In this document: one piece after another, positions 48,736 to 55,402 of the stretch
How positions within the stretch are numbered: the first letter of the stretch is position 1
Layout of the letters: every line of letters begins with the position of its first letter
Assembly: GCA_964019695.1 (NCBI GenBank)
Contig: OZ026528.1
Location: forward strand, 53,536,495-53,600,494
Source: Loripinus fragilis
Lineage: Eukaryota; Mollusca; Bivalvia; Lucinida; Lucinidae
DNA length: 64,000 bases
Direction of reading: 5' to 3'
Position numbers and translations under genes: made by a program
The notes under the pieces: generated by a model
What the model saw: only the letters and a program-made list of their open reading frames with translations
What the model was told of the DNA's origin: nothing
Database searches by the model: none

Positions 48736-51194
48736 CAACACAACATAAATCCCGCACCACTTGTTCAAATTCCGCATTCGTGTTTCGTTTTTATATTTAC
48801 TATACAGAGATATCCCACATTGCAAATGGCGACTTACTGGATTGCTATTTCATAACACAACAACAAGGTACTTTCTAACACTTATCATCATGATAATTTA
48901 GAATTTCTCATCAGGGCTATATGTCTGTACCTGTAGCCTGACATGGTAGAATATACTAGGGGTACGGGTCCGTACCCCTAGCCTCCGAGACTAGGGGTAC
49001 GGATCCGTATCCCTAGCCTCCCAGGCTAGGGGTACGGATCCGTACCTCTAGCCACTGCCAATATAAAAAGGTATTTTGAACTACTCATTTCAAAATAAGT
49101 CAGCAGACGACTACAAAATGCAATTTGGAGTCATTTAAGTAGCCATTTGCGAATGCTCATATGAGACTGCATGATGAGAGACTCACCTGGACTTTCTGCC
49201 AAAAATCTCATTGAATTTGGCTTGATGGGAGAAAAATCTCATACCAAAATGTGATAAAGCGTAGTATTTTGTTAAGATTTCTCGCTAAAATTAAAAGGTT
49301 CTCACCACTCTTGGCTGAATGAGAAAATTTCTCTAGAGAAATTCCGAGCCATAATTATCCCTGCGATGGGACCAAATTATTTCATTTTCATGGGAAATTT
49401 TAAGATAATGACACGCGCATGTATGCCTCTACATGCACGCGCATGTATGTTTCTGACATTATCTCTAACATGAAGGGGCGAATCTTGCAATCACATACTT
49501 CAATCCTTCTAAAATGTGGGATGAGTTGTATATTTATAAAATTTAAATTGGGTCGAGTTGGCATGGGCCGAGTTTTGCATCTTGGGCCGAGTTGGTTTTG
49601 GGCCGAGTTATCCTGTTCCCTTGACACTTTCCCAACTGAGCTATCGGGGGTAACAATTGCTGTAGTCAAACAATGTAGTTTTAACATGTACAGATATGGC
49701 TAAAAATATGTACACATTGGCAAACGAGGAGGGCCCTAATAGGAGGTCTGATCTGGGTCTTCACTGTTTGCTGGAGATGTCTGATATGGGTATGCACTGT
49801 TTGCCCTTCTAACCACTAGAAGAGACAGAAACTAGTAAATAATGTAGATATGGTGGGTTAATTTAGTAAATACTGTACATGTATGCTTGCTTCCTGTCGA
49901 TTCGACCCTTCCTGTCAATTCGAGCACCATGGTGAATCGGAATTTTAGCTCGTGATGAGTATTGGAACGTCCGAAAATCCGGACGCATCGAAGCGAGAGA
50001 AATAATAATTTATGTCTAATATTTCCAAAATACCTTCTCAAAAGAAAGTTTTTAGCCCAATAAGAATTGGTATATTCGTTTTGAAATCACCCTTTTTAGC
50101 TGACTAATTCTTTATTGATCGTGGAGACGCTTGTTCGACCTAATTACGGTTTTTTCAAAAAATTACAGTGCAGTTCACTTGATAAATGCTGTTACTTTTA
50201 TCGATCTTTTGTCTCTACTTTTTGAATGAAAAAATCGAATTTGGACTTCTTTTCAAGCATATCCCAAGCGGTTAGACAGGAAATAGCGGGACTTCAATCC
50301 AATAACTAAGATCATAGACATTTCTATGAAGTGATATACATTTTTGGTACATTTTTGGTGTCTCCTGACCCATTTAACTGATGGCGAGCTATTGCTATCA
50401 TGGAATGTCCATCCTACAGTTGTAAGTTTGTCTCGTTATTTTTTTAGTGACCCTATCGTTTGTAGGCTTTTAAAAAAATAATAAAAAAGTGAAAATCTGC
50501 ATTAGAGTTTAGGAATAATTCAGAAGAAACATATTTTTTGAACTGGACTGTAGATTCATATATCACGCTTGACCTTGGTGGTTTTAGCAACCGACCAATC
50601 AGAGCAATCGATTCGACAGGAAGTATTTAAGTGATCCAGAGCGATGACATCATGCTGATGAAAGACCGCTGTTTACAAATTTTGGGTTGCTGGCTATGTT
50701 AAGTTCGTTTTTTTCTTTGTTACACATGTTTAGTTAATATTTTTTGCTTAGATAAAAAATATAGGGAGTAGCCATAACGCGCATGCGCAAAAATTGTGAT
50801 AAGGTGGTCGAATGCAGGGCAAACCAGGCTACGTTTCGGCCTACAAACCCGATACGAATATAGGGTGTGGCCGAAACGTATCTGAGCCGAAACGCTATCT
50901 CTGGTAGTCTTGAACATCCGTATCTTAACATTTATCAGCACATCATATTATATTGATTTCGATTCTAAAGAAATTAAACGATGCGTAGTCCAATCACATT
51001 GAAGAGCCAGAGTTTCTAAAAAGTGGATTCTAAGTTTCTTACCTTGACCTCTCGAGAAGTTCTATAGTATTTCGCCGGTCTTCTTCGCCAGAAAACCCGC
51101 CTTCAAGCTTCCTCGTCACGTCTGATAACACAGAGGAAACGAATCCGAAGAAATCACCTCCTCTAGCACGTTCTTCTCTCGATCTTATTGACAT
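25306..51194 (-). CDS. Integrase core domain protein (HTH + DDE integrase), five coding exons, intact
   Basis: Minus-strand exons in transcript order: 51194-51043, 38001-37859, 36715-36577, 33885-33565, 26068-25306. All junctions are GT-AG and phases join without a break, giving 505 residues. The ATG at 51194 has A at -3. Residues 1-98 are helical and acidic. Residues ~107-155 (GRGPPRFNFDPDQL, RRGFTVSAIAR) form a helix-turn-helix, and ~160-215 (GYEEVRAFL, RVRQLVAEIDPQGV) look like a second DNA-binding helical segment. The integrase fold follows: SLWHIDGHH (D245), RVRLDAGVEN (D302), NQRIERLWRD (E337), a DD34E triad with all three acids present, then PEQLW near 407 and a ~95-residue tail. This is the layout of the 'integrase core domain' proteins annotated widely in fish, cnidarians and molluscs. 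The long spliced structure and lack of obvious flanking terminal repeats suggest a resident gene rather than a recent insertion. Function is unknown; DNA strand transfer is the family chemistry. Confidence 0.9.
27986..29094. mobile_element. 1.1-kb element: 11-bp TIRs around 180-bp tandem units and a GGAC microsatellite
   Basis: ACCTGCGTCGC at 27986-27996 and its exact complement GCGACGCAGGT at 29084-29094 bound the element. Inside are about five ~180-bp units (landmark CATTATG at 28361, 28541, 28722, 28903) with AGTTACAGATTACACAAACT and AATAGGAGGTGCACATCTTC. Next comes a (GGAC/AGAC)n tract at 28984-29050. There is no coding sequence. Confidence 0.75.
30248..30309 (+). pseudogene. Fossil of C2H2 zinc-finger linker sequence
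   Basis: The frame reads IHTGEKPYDKSVHTGEEPYI. Two HTGE(K/E)PY linkers, the signature between tandem C2H2 fingers, are present, but they lie 13 residues apart instead of 28, so the finger between is mostly deleted. No Cys-x2-Cys or His-x3-His pairs remain around it. Confidence 0.45.
31210..31370 (+). pseudogene. Possible LINE reverse-transcriptase fragment
   Basis: The frame contains LKGGVRQGCFLSLILNNLIQ, close to the (G)VRQGCPLSPLLFNL block of LINE-type reverse transcriptases. No YxDD box follows and the frame is short, so it is a degraded fragment if real. Confidence 0.4.
31793..31975. mobile_element. GACGGTTCTTTTGAGCAC palindrome element, copy 2
   Basis: GGGTACTCAAAAGAACCGTC, then TCAATGAGACGTGTTCTTTT, then GAGCACCC (31865-31912) is an almost perfect palindrome. 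Flanks GACTGTGTATTTGAAAATAT and AAACACATGCTAAAACTGAT are shared with the other copies. Confidence 0.65.
33301..33457 (-). mobile_element. Family B SINE
   Basis: Read on the minus strand: GGGCCTGTTAGTGCAGTTGG (A box), TAACGTGTCTGGCTACAGAT, GTCTGACTGCAGATTCATGG, then GACCATAGCTGTTGACTTGG and CGTAAACCAACAAAAC. The internal region is shorter than in 2821-3066. Confidence 0.7.
34010..34195. mobile_element. GACGGTTCTTTTGAGCAC palindrome element, copy 3
   Basis: The core GGGCACTCAAAAGAACCATC, TGAATGAGAATTCTTTTTAG, CACC has a decayed right arm. Flanks CTAAGACTTTGTATTCGAAA and GCTGATGTATAAGAAAC match the other copies. Confidence 0.6.
34199..34285. repeat. (TA)n microsatellite inside an 18-bp-arm hairpin
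   Basis: ATGTAAATTGTTGAAAAA and TTTTTCAACAATTTACAT flank a TA run of about 37 bases (34226-34262), so the whole segment can fold as one stem. Confidence 0.7.
34530..35330. repeat. ~160-bp tandem units (ATCAAGGGCCATAACTCTGG)
   Basis: AATCAAGGGCCATAACTCT recurs near 34688, 35021 and 35170. TCTCAAGATATTGAGCTGAA and AACCTAGATCTTGTCAGTAT recur within units. Open frames here on both strands derive from the repeat and from TTTTCCCAATTT runs. Confidence 0.6.
35795..36010. mobile_element. piggyBac-like MITE at TTAA, copy 2
   Basis: TTAA (35791-35794) and TTAA (36011-36014) flank a 216-bp element from CCCTTAATGCACC to GGTGCTTTAAGGG. The interior matches copy 1 in reverse order (CTTTTCTCGTCTGCTGAATG, GATCCAGATCAGATT, GCAGCAGACGACTTCAGCAG). 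Confidence 0.7.
36745..36915 (-). mobile_element. tRNA-derived SINE (family A), minus strand
   Basis: Minus-strand B box GGTTTGAGCC (36885-36876). The plus strand shows TTTGATTCTTTACGTCCCAG, GGGTTGAAACAGTA and TGCCTTGCTCGAAGACA, the reverse of the family A tail and body. It sits in intron 2 just upstream of exon 3. Confidence 0.6.
37054..37122 (-). mobile_element. tRNA-like SINE head
   Basis: Minus strand: GGCCGTGTAGCCCAGTTGGT (A box), AGCATGTCTGACTGCAGATC (anticodon-arm-like) and GCAAGTTTGATCCTGACC (B box). It resembles a tRNA but shares the GTCTGACTGCAGA stretch with the family B SINEs, so it is read as a SINE head, not a functional tRNA. Confidence 0.55.
38105..38157. repeat. A/T-tract palindrome
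   Basis: GGGAGTCTCCCTAAA... runs through about 18 A then about 15 T into TTTAGGGAGACTC, a near-perfect self-complementary stem. Related ACTTCTCCCT / AGGGAGAAGT motifs flank it at 38090 and 38330-38370. Confidence 0.6.
39040..39235. mobile_element. GACGGTTCTTTTGAGCAC palindrome element, copy 4
   Basis: GGGCACTCAAAAGAACTGTC, ACAATGAGACGGTTCTTTTG, AGCACC (39096-39141), with flanks AAACGTATGTTGTG and GATGAGTAAGAAAACATTTA, ending CCAGACTTTGATGTATAC. Confidence 0.65.
39749..40250. mobile_element. Foldback element, ~160-bp arms
   Basis: Left-arm motifs GGGGATGGCAACCCTGATGA, AACCATGAATTTTGATACCA and GGAAGTTGTGGGCATTTGAA are answered inverted on the right by AAAATGCCCATAACTTTCTT, TATCAAAATTCATGGTCCAT and TTGCTGTCCCCATTAA. 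The middle includes AGTGACGTCACT. Confidence 0.65.
40410..40500. repeat. Short GTCAACTCGTA tandem motif
   Basis: GTCAACTCGTA occurs three times (about 40428, 40450 and 40477) with variable spacers. Confidence 0.55.
40540..40960. repeat. ~100-bp diverged tandem units (TTCGGGCCAGCCTGTT)
   Basis: TTCGGGCCAGCCTGTTCAAA, TTCAGACCAGCTGTGGCAAG, TTCGGAATAGCCTGCTGAAA and TTCGGGCCAGCCTGTTAAAA recur about every 100 bases, each after a CTATCxG-type block. Confidence 0.5.
41886..42090. repeat. TCTG/CAGA microsatellites on both strands
   Basis: (TCTG)n at 41886-41910 and 41972-41990, then CATGTGCATGTTCAGACAGA, CAGACGGATACATGTGCATG at 42051-42090, which complements TATCCGTCTGTCTGTCTGAA at 42011, forming a local inverted repeat. 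Confidence 0.6.
42180..42780. repeat. Four diverged units ending GAGCCTTCGCTGCTCGAGAG
   Basis: ATGAGCCTTCGCTG(C/T)TCGAGAG-like motifs occur at 42212, 42417, 42586 and 42739, each after a CTTGCGAGAATG-like stretch and before a T-rich run. No long conserved frame. Confidence 0.55.
43357..45836. mobile_element. Foldback element A, arms with GGTCCGGTACCGGACC palindromes
   Basis: Left arm ~43357-43760 and right arm ~45560-45836 are inverted copies (GGACCTATGTGGAAGGCACT / AGTGCCTATGTGGAATCC; GCGTCACACTATTCAAACAA / TTGAATAGTGTGACACGC). Perfect palindromes GGTCCGGTACCGGACC at 43418 and 43453, a near copy at 43488, and right-arm copies at ~45743 and ~45779. The interior (44000-44800) is tandem ~130-170-bp units with AGATCAGACTGCTCCTATGA, then a poly-C block at 44950-44966. 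No transposase was recognised. Confidence 0.7.
45994..46275 (-). other. Unassigned 93-residue open frame between foldback elements
   Basis: The frame includes KMADLSTRFTGVKDLCILCC. A Cys-x2-Cys-Cys cluster is visible but no partner Cys/His pair, so no zinc-finger family can be named. It overlaps the start of the inverted-repeat element at 46271. Possibly a captured exon, more likely chance. Confidence 0.2.
46271..46769. mobile_element. 499-bp MITE with ~75-bp TIRs
   Basis: The left end GGCATCGATAACAGAAATGC, TACATTGACGG, AAAACGCATTTT is answered by AAAATGCGTTTTATTCCGTC, AATGTAACC, GCATTTCTGTTATAGATGCC on the right. Between are three direct units (AAGAAATGTGGAATCATTTC, ACCAGATTTTTGGC) and one inverted unit (46595-46690), so the interior folds as well. 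Confidence 0.75.
47050..49075. mobile_element. Foldback element B, arms with GGTACGGATCCGTACC palindromes
   Basis: Arms ~47105-47277 and ~48898-49066 are near-perfect inverse copies (TATTCTACCATGTCAGGCTA, CAGGTACAGACATATA / TATATGTCTGTACCTG, TAGCCTGACATGGTAGAATA). Three GGTACGGATCCGTACC-type palindromes per arm are joined by CCTAGCCTGGGAGGCTAG. Inner sequence 47290-47670 is homologous to 43620-43930 of element A (TAACAAATCAATTATCTTCT, TTGGCAGCTGATGAGTGA). A (TAA)n microsatellite lies at 48682-48731. Confidence 0.75.
47670..48222. repeat. ~165-bp direct duplication around a palindrome element
   Basis: GTGCTGGCTGGGTCTATTTG to GTGTGTAAAATTGTATTTTC at ~47670-47825 recurs at ~48048-48212. Between the copies sits a GAGCTCAAAAGAACCGTCTC palindrome (47851-47893) and a GGTCGGCCCGCCAGCGAAA fragment. 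Confidence 0.6.
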
Positions 51195-51300
51195 TGTGAA
51201 ATTTTCCCTGACCAGATCGTGTGTGTTGTTTGTTTGTTAATGGCGCGAGTAGAGTCTGTGCACACAAAAGGATGACGTCACAGGACTTCGACCAATAAAA
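51195..51300 (-). promoter_or_regulatory. Probable core promoter of the integrase gene: CRE and inverted CCAAT box
   Basis: Upstream of the ATG (51194) the sequence holds a perfect palindromic cAMP-response element TGACGTCA at 51273-51280 and ACCAAT on the plus strand at 51291-51296 (an inverted CCAAT box for the minus-strand gene). The spacing of about 80-100 bp before the start codon suits a TATA-less promoter. No TATA box was seen. The transcription start is not determined. Confidence 0.5.
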
Positions 51301-51339
51301 ACCTATCATCGAGTTTGAAGCATTTGATTGGATAATTTC

Positions 51340-52000
51340 TTAAACTATGGTTTGAGATTTTCAAACCTAGGTTTAAAGTCCAAACTGGGGTTTAAAGATT
51401 TAATGTGCATTTGGCTGGCTGAAACCCCCGTTTGAAAGTTTAAACCCTGGTTTAAAAGAATCTAGCATACACATTTTATTTTAAACCTGGGTTTAAAGTT
51501 TTCAAACCATAGTTTGAAGTTCAAATATAGGTTTTAAGAATTAATGTGCACTTGGCTGACTGAAACCCCAGTTTGAAACTTTAAACCCCAGTTTGAAAAC
51601 TACAGGGCGTATTTTCTTTCAAACCTAGGTTTAAGATTTTCAAACCACGGTTTGAAGTTCAAACTTAGGTTTAAAGAATTAATGTGCATTTGGCTAGCTA
51701 AAACCCCATTTTGAAACTTTAAACCCTAGTTTAAAGAATTAATGTGCACTTTTTCTTTCAAACCTAGGTTTAAGATTTTCAAACCAAGGTTTAAAGTTTA
51801 AACGTAAGATTTAAAAAATTAATGTGCATTTGGCCAGCTAAAACCCCTGTTTGAAACTTCAAACCCTGGTTTGAAGAATTAATGTGCACTTTTTCTTTCA
51901 AACCTAGGTTTAAAGTTTTTAAACCTAGGTTTAAGATTTTTAAACCTTGGTTTGAAGTTCAAACCTAGGTTTAAAGAATTAATGTGCACTTGGCTTGCCA
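51340..52000. repeat. Palindromic minisatellite upstream of the integrase gene
   Basis: TTCAAACCTAGGTTTAAAG-type motifs, each nearly self-complementary, repeat many times. Higher-order units of about 140-160 bp are marked by AATTAATGTGCATTTGGCTG, then CTGAAACCCC at ~51400, 51541, 51680, 51820 and 51980. It starts within 150 bp of the presumed promoter. Confidence 0.8.
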
Positions 52001-53150
52001 TACAAGAGCCTAAAAATTGAAAAAAAAAAGCCAATACATGAGATTTTGGTATGTTTTGTATATGCGAGCAGCGATAGCTCAGACGAGCCTGAGCATATGC
52101 ACAGTCTCGCCAGAGTCTATGCTGCTCGAAAACACAAAGTGTGGAAGCAGATAAAGTGTCGGACAAAACTTTAAACGCTGAACTACTATGGCTAGCTACA
52201 CATGCAAGTTTAAAAAGCAATTTTGCGCATGTGCCTTAACATGCTTTGGAAGCGGTCCTTTGGAAAACATGGGATTCTAAAGTGGTTAGCTGGTACGTCT
52301 TACAATTGAAGAGATGTCATGGCATCGACGGATTTGCACCGTTAAAAGATAACTTAAGTTTTAGTTATGGTGGTCATTCGAATATGCATTTATGGTACAG
52401 AATATTATGGGGAACATTTGTGTGAAAATGTATCAATTCTGATCAGCGGTTAAGGGGGGGGGGGGAGATGCTGGTTTAAGATATTTCTATTGTAGCATTG
52501 GTGCCCATTGCGAACACATTTGCGCAATTTTGATGGAGAGCCTAATTGGGAACATTTATCTGAACTTTTTTAAAAATTCTGACGAGTGGTTAAGGAGATA
52601 TCATTTACAGACAGTGGTAGACGCACGACGGACGTTGACTGATCACAATAAAACATTCACACAATGAGTATGACGTACTGACAGAGCCTAATATTATTAT
52701 CTCACCTCAGATGAGCTAAAACTTGAAATACAAATATTTTTCAATACTTGTGCCGATAAAATGATGCACTGACAGACAGAGCTTAATACCATTAGCTCAC
52801 CCAAGTAGCTGGTGAGGGACAGAGCTTAGTGAGTAATTTATCCTGCACTATTACTTATAATAACTTATACCTTTTTACAAATTTAGTGACAGCAGAATTG
52901 TCACTGATCCTGGTATAACATTACAATTGCTTTAAAGTTGTTTTATTCAATTGAAAGATCAAGATAACAGCAACATCAATAACAGGTAGAAATGTTAGGA
53001 TTTATCACTGGAAACTGTTTACCTCATATTGTTTTGGTTTGAAAATAAGTGCTACTTTATATCGAAAATAGTAGCAGCTCAACTGCCACTTCTTTAGGTG
53101 TTAACTTACACATACATTTACAGTGCAGGTGATCTGGACTTACTCATCCG
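52000..53150. other. Mostly unique sequence with short repeat fragments
   Basis: A CAGCGATAGCTCAGACGAGC fragment lies at ~52070, a G-run at 52448-52458 and GGTTAAGGAGATATCATTTA at ~52590. No exon or RNA gene recognised. Confidence 0.35.
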
Positions 53151-53159
53151 ATAGGCTAG

Positions 53160-53393
53160 TAAATATTTGAGCCGCGACATGAGCTTTCCAACAATGTGGT
53201 ATGTGCGACCAGCAAAGGCGCAGACCAGCCTGCACATATGCTAGTCGCTTGGATATTCTATGAATATTCAGCTACTGACTGAACACTATTTGGAGTATCA
53301 AAGCTTAAAAGGAGGCTAAATACGCTGGTCTGAGTCTACACTTGTCAAAATGCCACATTGATGGAAATCACATGTCACGGTTCATTAATTATT
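53160..53393. mobile_element. TTTCCAACAATRTGG MITE, copy 2
   Basis: Left end GAGCCGCGACATGAGCTTTC, CAACAATGTGG; right end CCACATTGATGGAAATCACA, TGTCACGGTTCAT. The interior GCGACCAGCAAAGGCGCAGA and AGCCTGCACATATGC is as in the other copies. Confidence 0.65.
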
Positions 53394-53689
53394 TGCTGAA
53401 GGAAACAAACCAGTATTTCCTGATAGGACTATCTATGTTATATCCTAGCATGGATTTTTTCATATTCATTGTTTAAAAAATGTGTTTTATAAACAAGTTT
53501 ATATCCCAGTGATATGGAATTCTGTAAGTTTAGCATTATACGGTAATACACAGACTGATTTTGGCAGAATGGCCATGCGCGGATCCAGAAAGTTTTGTCA
53601 GAGGGGGTCCAAATTTGATAACGTTTTCTTGTTTGTTTGTTTGTTTTTTTTTTTCATTTAGTTGATGAGGGGATAGACGACCAAAATAT

Positions 53690-53900
53690 CGCTATAAATG
53701 GGCCATCATCGGCCCGCCAGCGAAACGTCATTTAGATGGCGTTTCGCCCAACATTAAATGCTGGTTTGGTAGCTTTGTAATATATCAGGGGAACTTGACC
53801 AGTATTGCACTGAAACCCTATAAATATTGTGATTTTTCAGGGGGATTCCGGGCCACATGCCCCCCCCCCCCCCCACACACACACACCTCTGGATCTACCC
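53690..53900. repeat. Dispersed repeat with poly-C/(CA) tail, shared with 44820-44970
   Basis: GGCCCGCCAGCGAAACGTCA, CATTAAATGCTGGTTTGGTA, GTGATTTTTCAGGGGGAT and a C-run then (CA)n and CTCTGGATC parallel 44820-44970 (CATTGCTGGCTTAGTAGCTT, ATGATTTTTCAGGGGGAA, C-run, CTCTGGATC). A short piece is at 47975-48040. Confidence 0.6.
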
Positions 53901-54433
53901 ATGATGGTCAAAGTAGGCAATAAAAGTAAGTTAGGGTGCAAAGATCAGGATTCGATACAATCAAGTACCACACCTGGCCCAGGATACCAATGGGAAAGTG
54001 ACAAACTCACAGTTAGACACCACAAACGAGAGCCAAGAGGTCAGCCCTTTCCCAACAGGTGACCACAAAGCTCTCATTAGGGCTTGTAGCAGATAATAAA
54101 TGGGATGGATCTCAAGCGCTACACGATAGAGTGCATTAACGCATATTTACGTTAAGTACCAAACAGCCACCTCGACTGAATTAATTGTGAGAGAGGTTCG
54201 TGTCAAGTGTAATAGATTCATGTAGAATTGTGTGGCTGCAAACTGAGAAATGAATTGAGAGCGAGGTTTGTGTCCTTGAACAGAAACTGTGAATGCGAAC
54301 GAAGTGTCATGGAACCACTGGGTGTAAACGGGTCTTGCTCAAGGACACAATGCAGTGTCTCCAATGAGTCTCGAGCCAGCGACGCCTAGATCTCCGAGTC
54401 TAACAGTCTACTATAATTGAGCTTCTGCAATTA

Positions 54434-54600
54434 GGGAGCGCAGTGCTCGTCTTGAGATCGAGGGGGTTGCGGGTACGAGCCTTACCGGCGCCTTGAACAA
54501 GAAACATGTATATTAATTCTTGCTTAGGGTCTACTACTGGTTCAACCCAGGAAGACCCGTCCCGACGTTGATGAGGCGTAAAGAATCAAATCAAACAAAT
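54434..54600 (+). mobile_element. tRNA-derived SINE (family A), copy 2
   Basis: GGGAGCGCAGTGCTCGTCTT, a degenerate B box GGGTACGAGCC, body CTACTGGTTCAACCCAGGAA, tail GAGGCGTAAAGAATCAAATC. It is immediately followed by another copy. Confidence 0.65.
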
Positions 54601-54611
54601 AAGAAATACAT

Positions 54612-54806
54612 GAAACGAAGTAGTGTGCTGGACTTGAGACCGAGGGGCTGTGGGTTTGAGCCTCACTGGCGTCACTGCATTGTGTCCTTGAGCAAGACAT
54701 ATTAAACCAAGCTTAGTACTGGTTCAACTCAGGAAGACCCGTCCCTACATAATTGAAAGATTGTTGATGAGACGTAAGGAATCAACTCAAACAAACAAAC
54801 AAACAT
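54612..54806 (+). mobile_element. tRNA-derived SINE (family A), copy 3
   Basis: AGTAGTGTGCTGGACTTGAG, ACCGAGGGGCTGTGGGTTTG, AGCC (B box GGTTTGAGCC), TGTCCTTGAGCAAGACA, ACTGGTTCAACTCAGGAAGA, tail GACGTAAGGAATCAACTCAA then (CAAA)n. Confidence 0.75.
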
Positions 54807-54829
54807 AATATTTTGTTTTTCTATTACCT

Positions 54830-55369
54830 AATAAGGGCAGGTATTCTTATAACTGTGCGACTGACAGATGCAACAAAAACACTGCCTACATAATATTATG
54901 ACTGTCAATAACCTATTACTCAATTGTATACTGTGTATTTACCTGAAGCAGCAAAAGTGAAGTATCTTTTGATCTACCTTCGTTTTCCTATTACTTATTA
55001 GAGTGATTTATCTCCCTTGAACAAATTCATATATATTACCTGAGCATTGAGTGAGTAGCCAGCAGATTTGCTACAGTTAACTGCTGACAATACACGTTGA
55101 ATGTTCATTTACTTATAAATCATTTTACTGTCTTCCTGACTGTCAATTTATCAACATGTACTTATAGATAATTTTCTGGCTGTTTACTTACCCACATGCA
55201 GCAAATTCTCTAGTCAATGTGAACGTCCAACTGTTGTGATAATATGACTCAGTTAAAAAACAAGTTCCTGCTTAACAAATAACAAGTATAAGCTTTATAA
55301 ATAAAAACAACTATAAGCTTTTTTTAATATAAGCTAGAAATCTGCATTGCAGTGTACGCATGTGTGTGT

Positions 55370-55402
<33 letters not shown>

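Larger units (their letters stand above)
38002..51042 (-). other. Intron 1 of the integrase gene (13 kb)
   Basis: Donor AAG|GTAAGA at 51042 and acceptor TCTTGTAG abutting 38001. It hosts the 43.36-49.08 kb foldback complex and other repeats. 38160-39030, 41160-41880, 42960-43350 and 49130-51030 show nothing gene-like. Confidence 0.75.

Noticed and set aside
48589..48825. Poly-leucine membrane-like open frame on the minus strand.
   Set aside because: It is produced by the (TAA)n microsatellite at 48682-48731.
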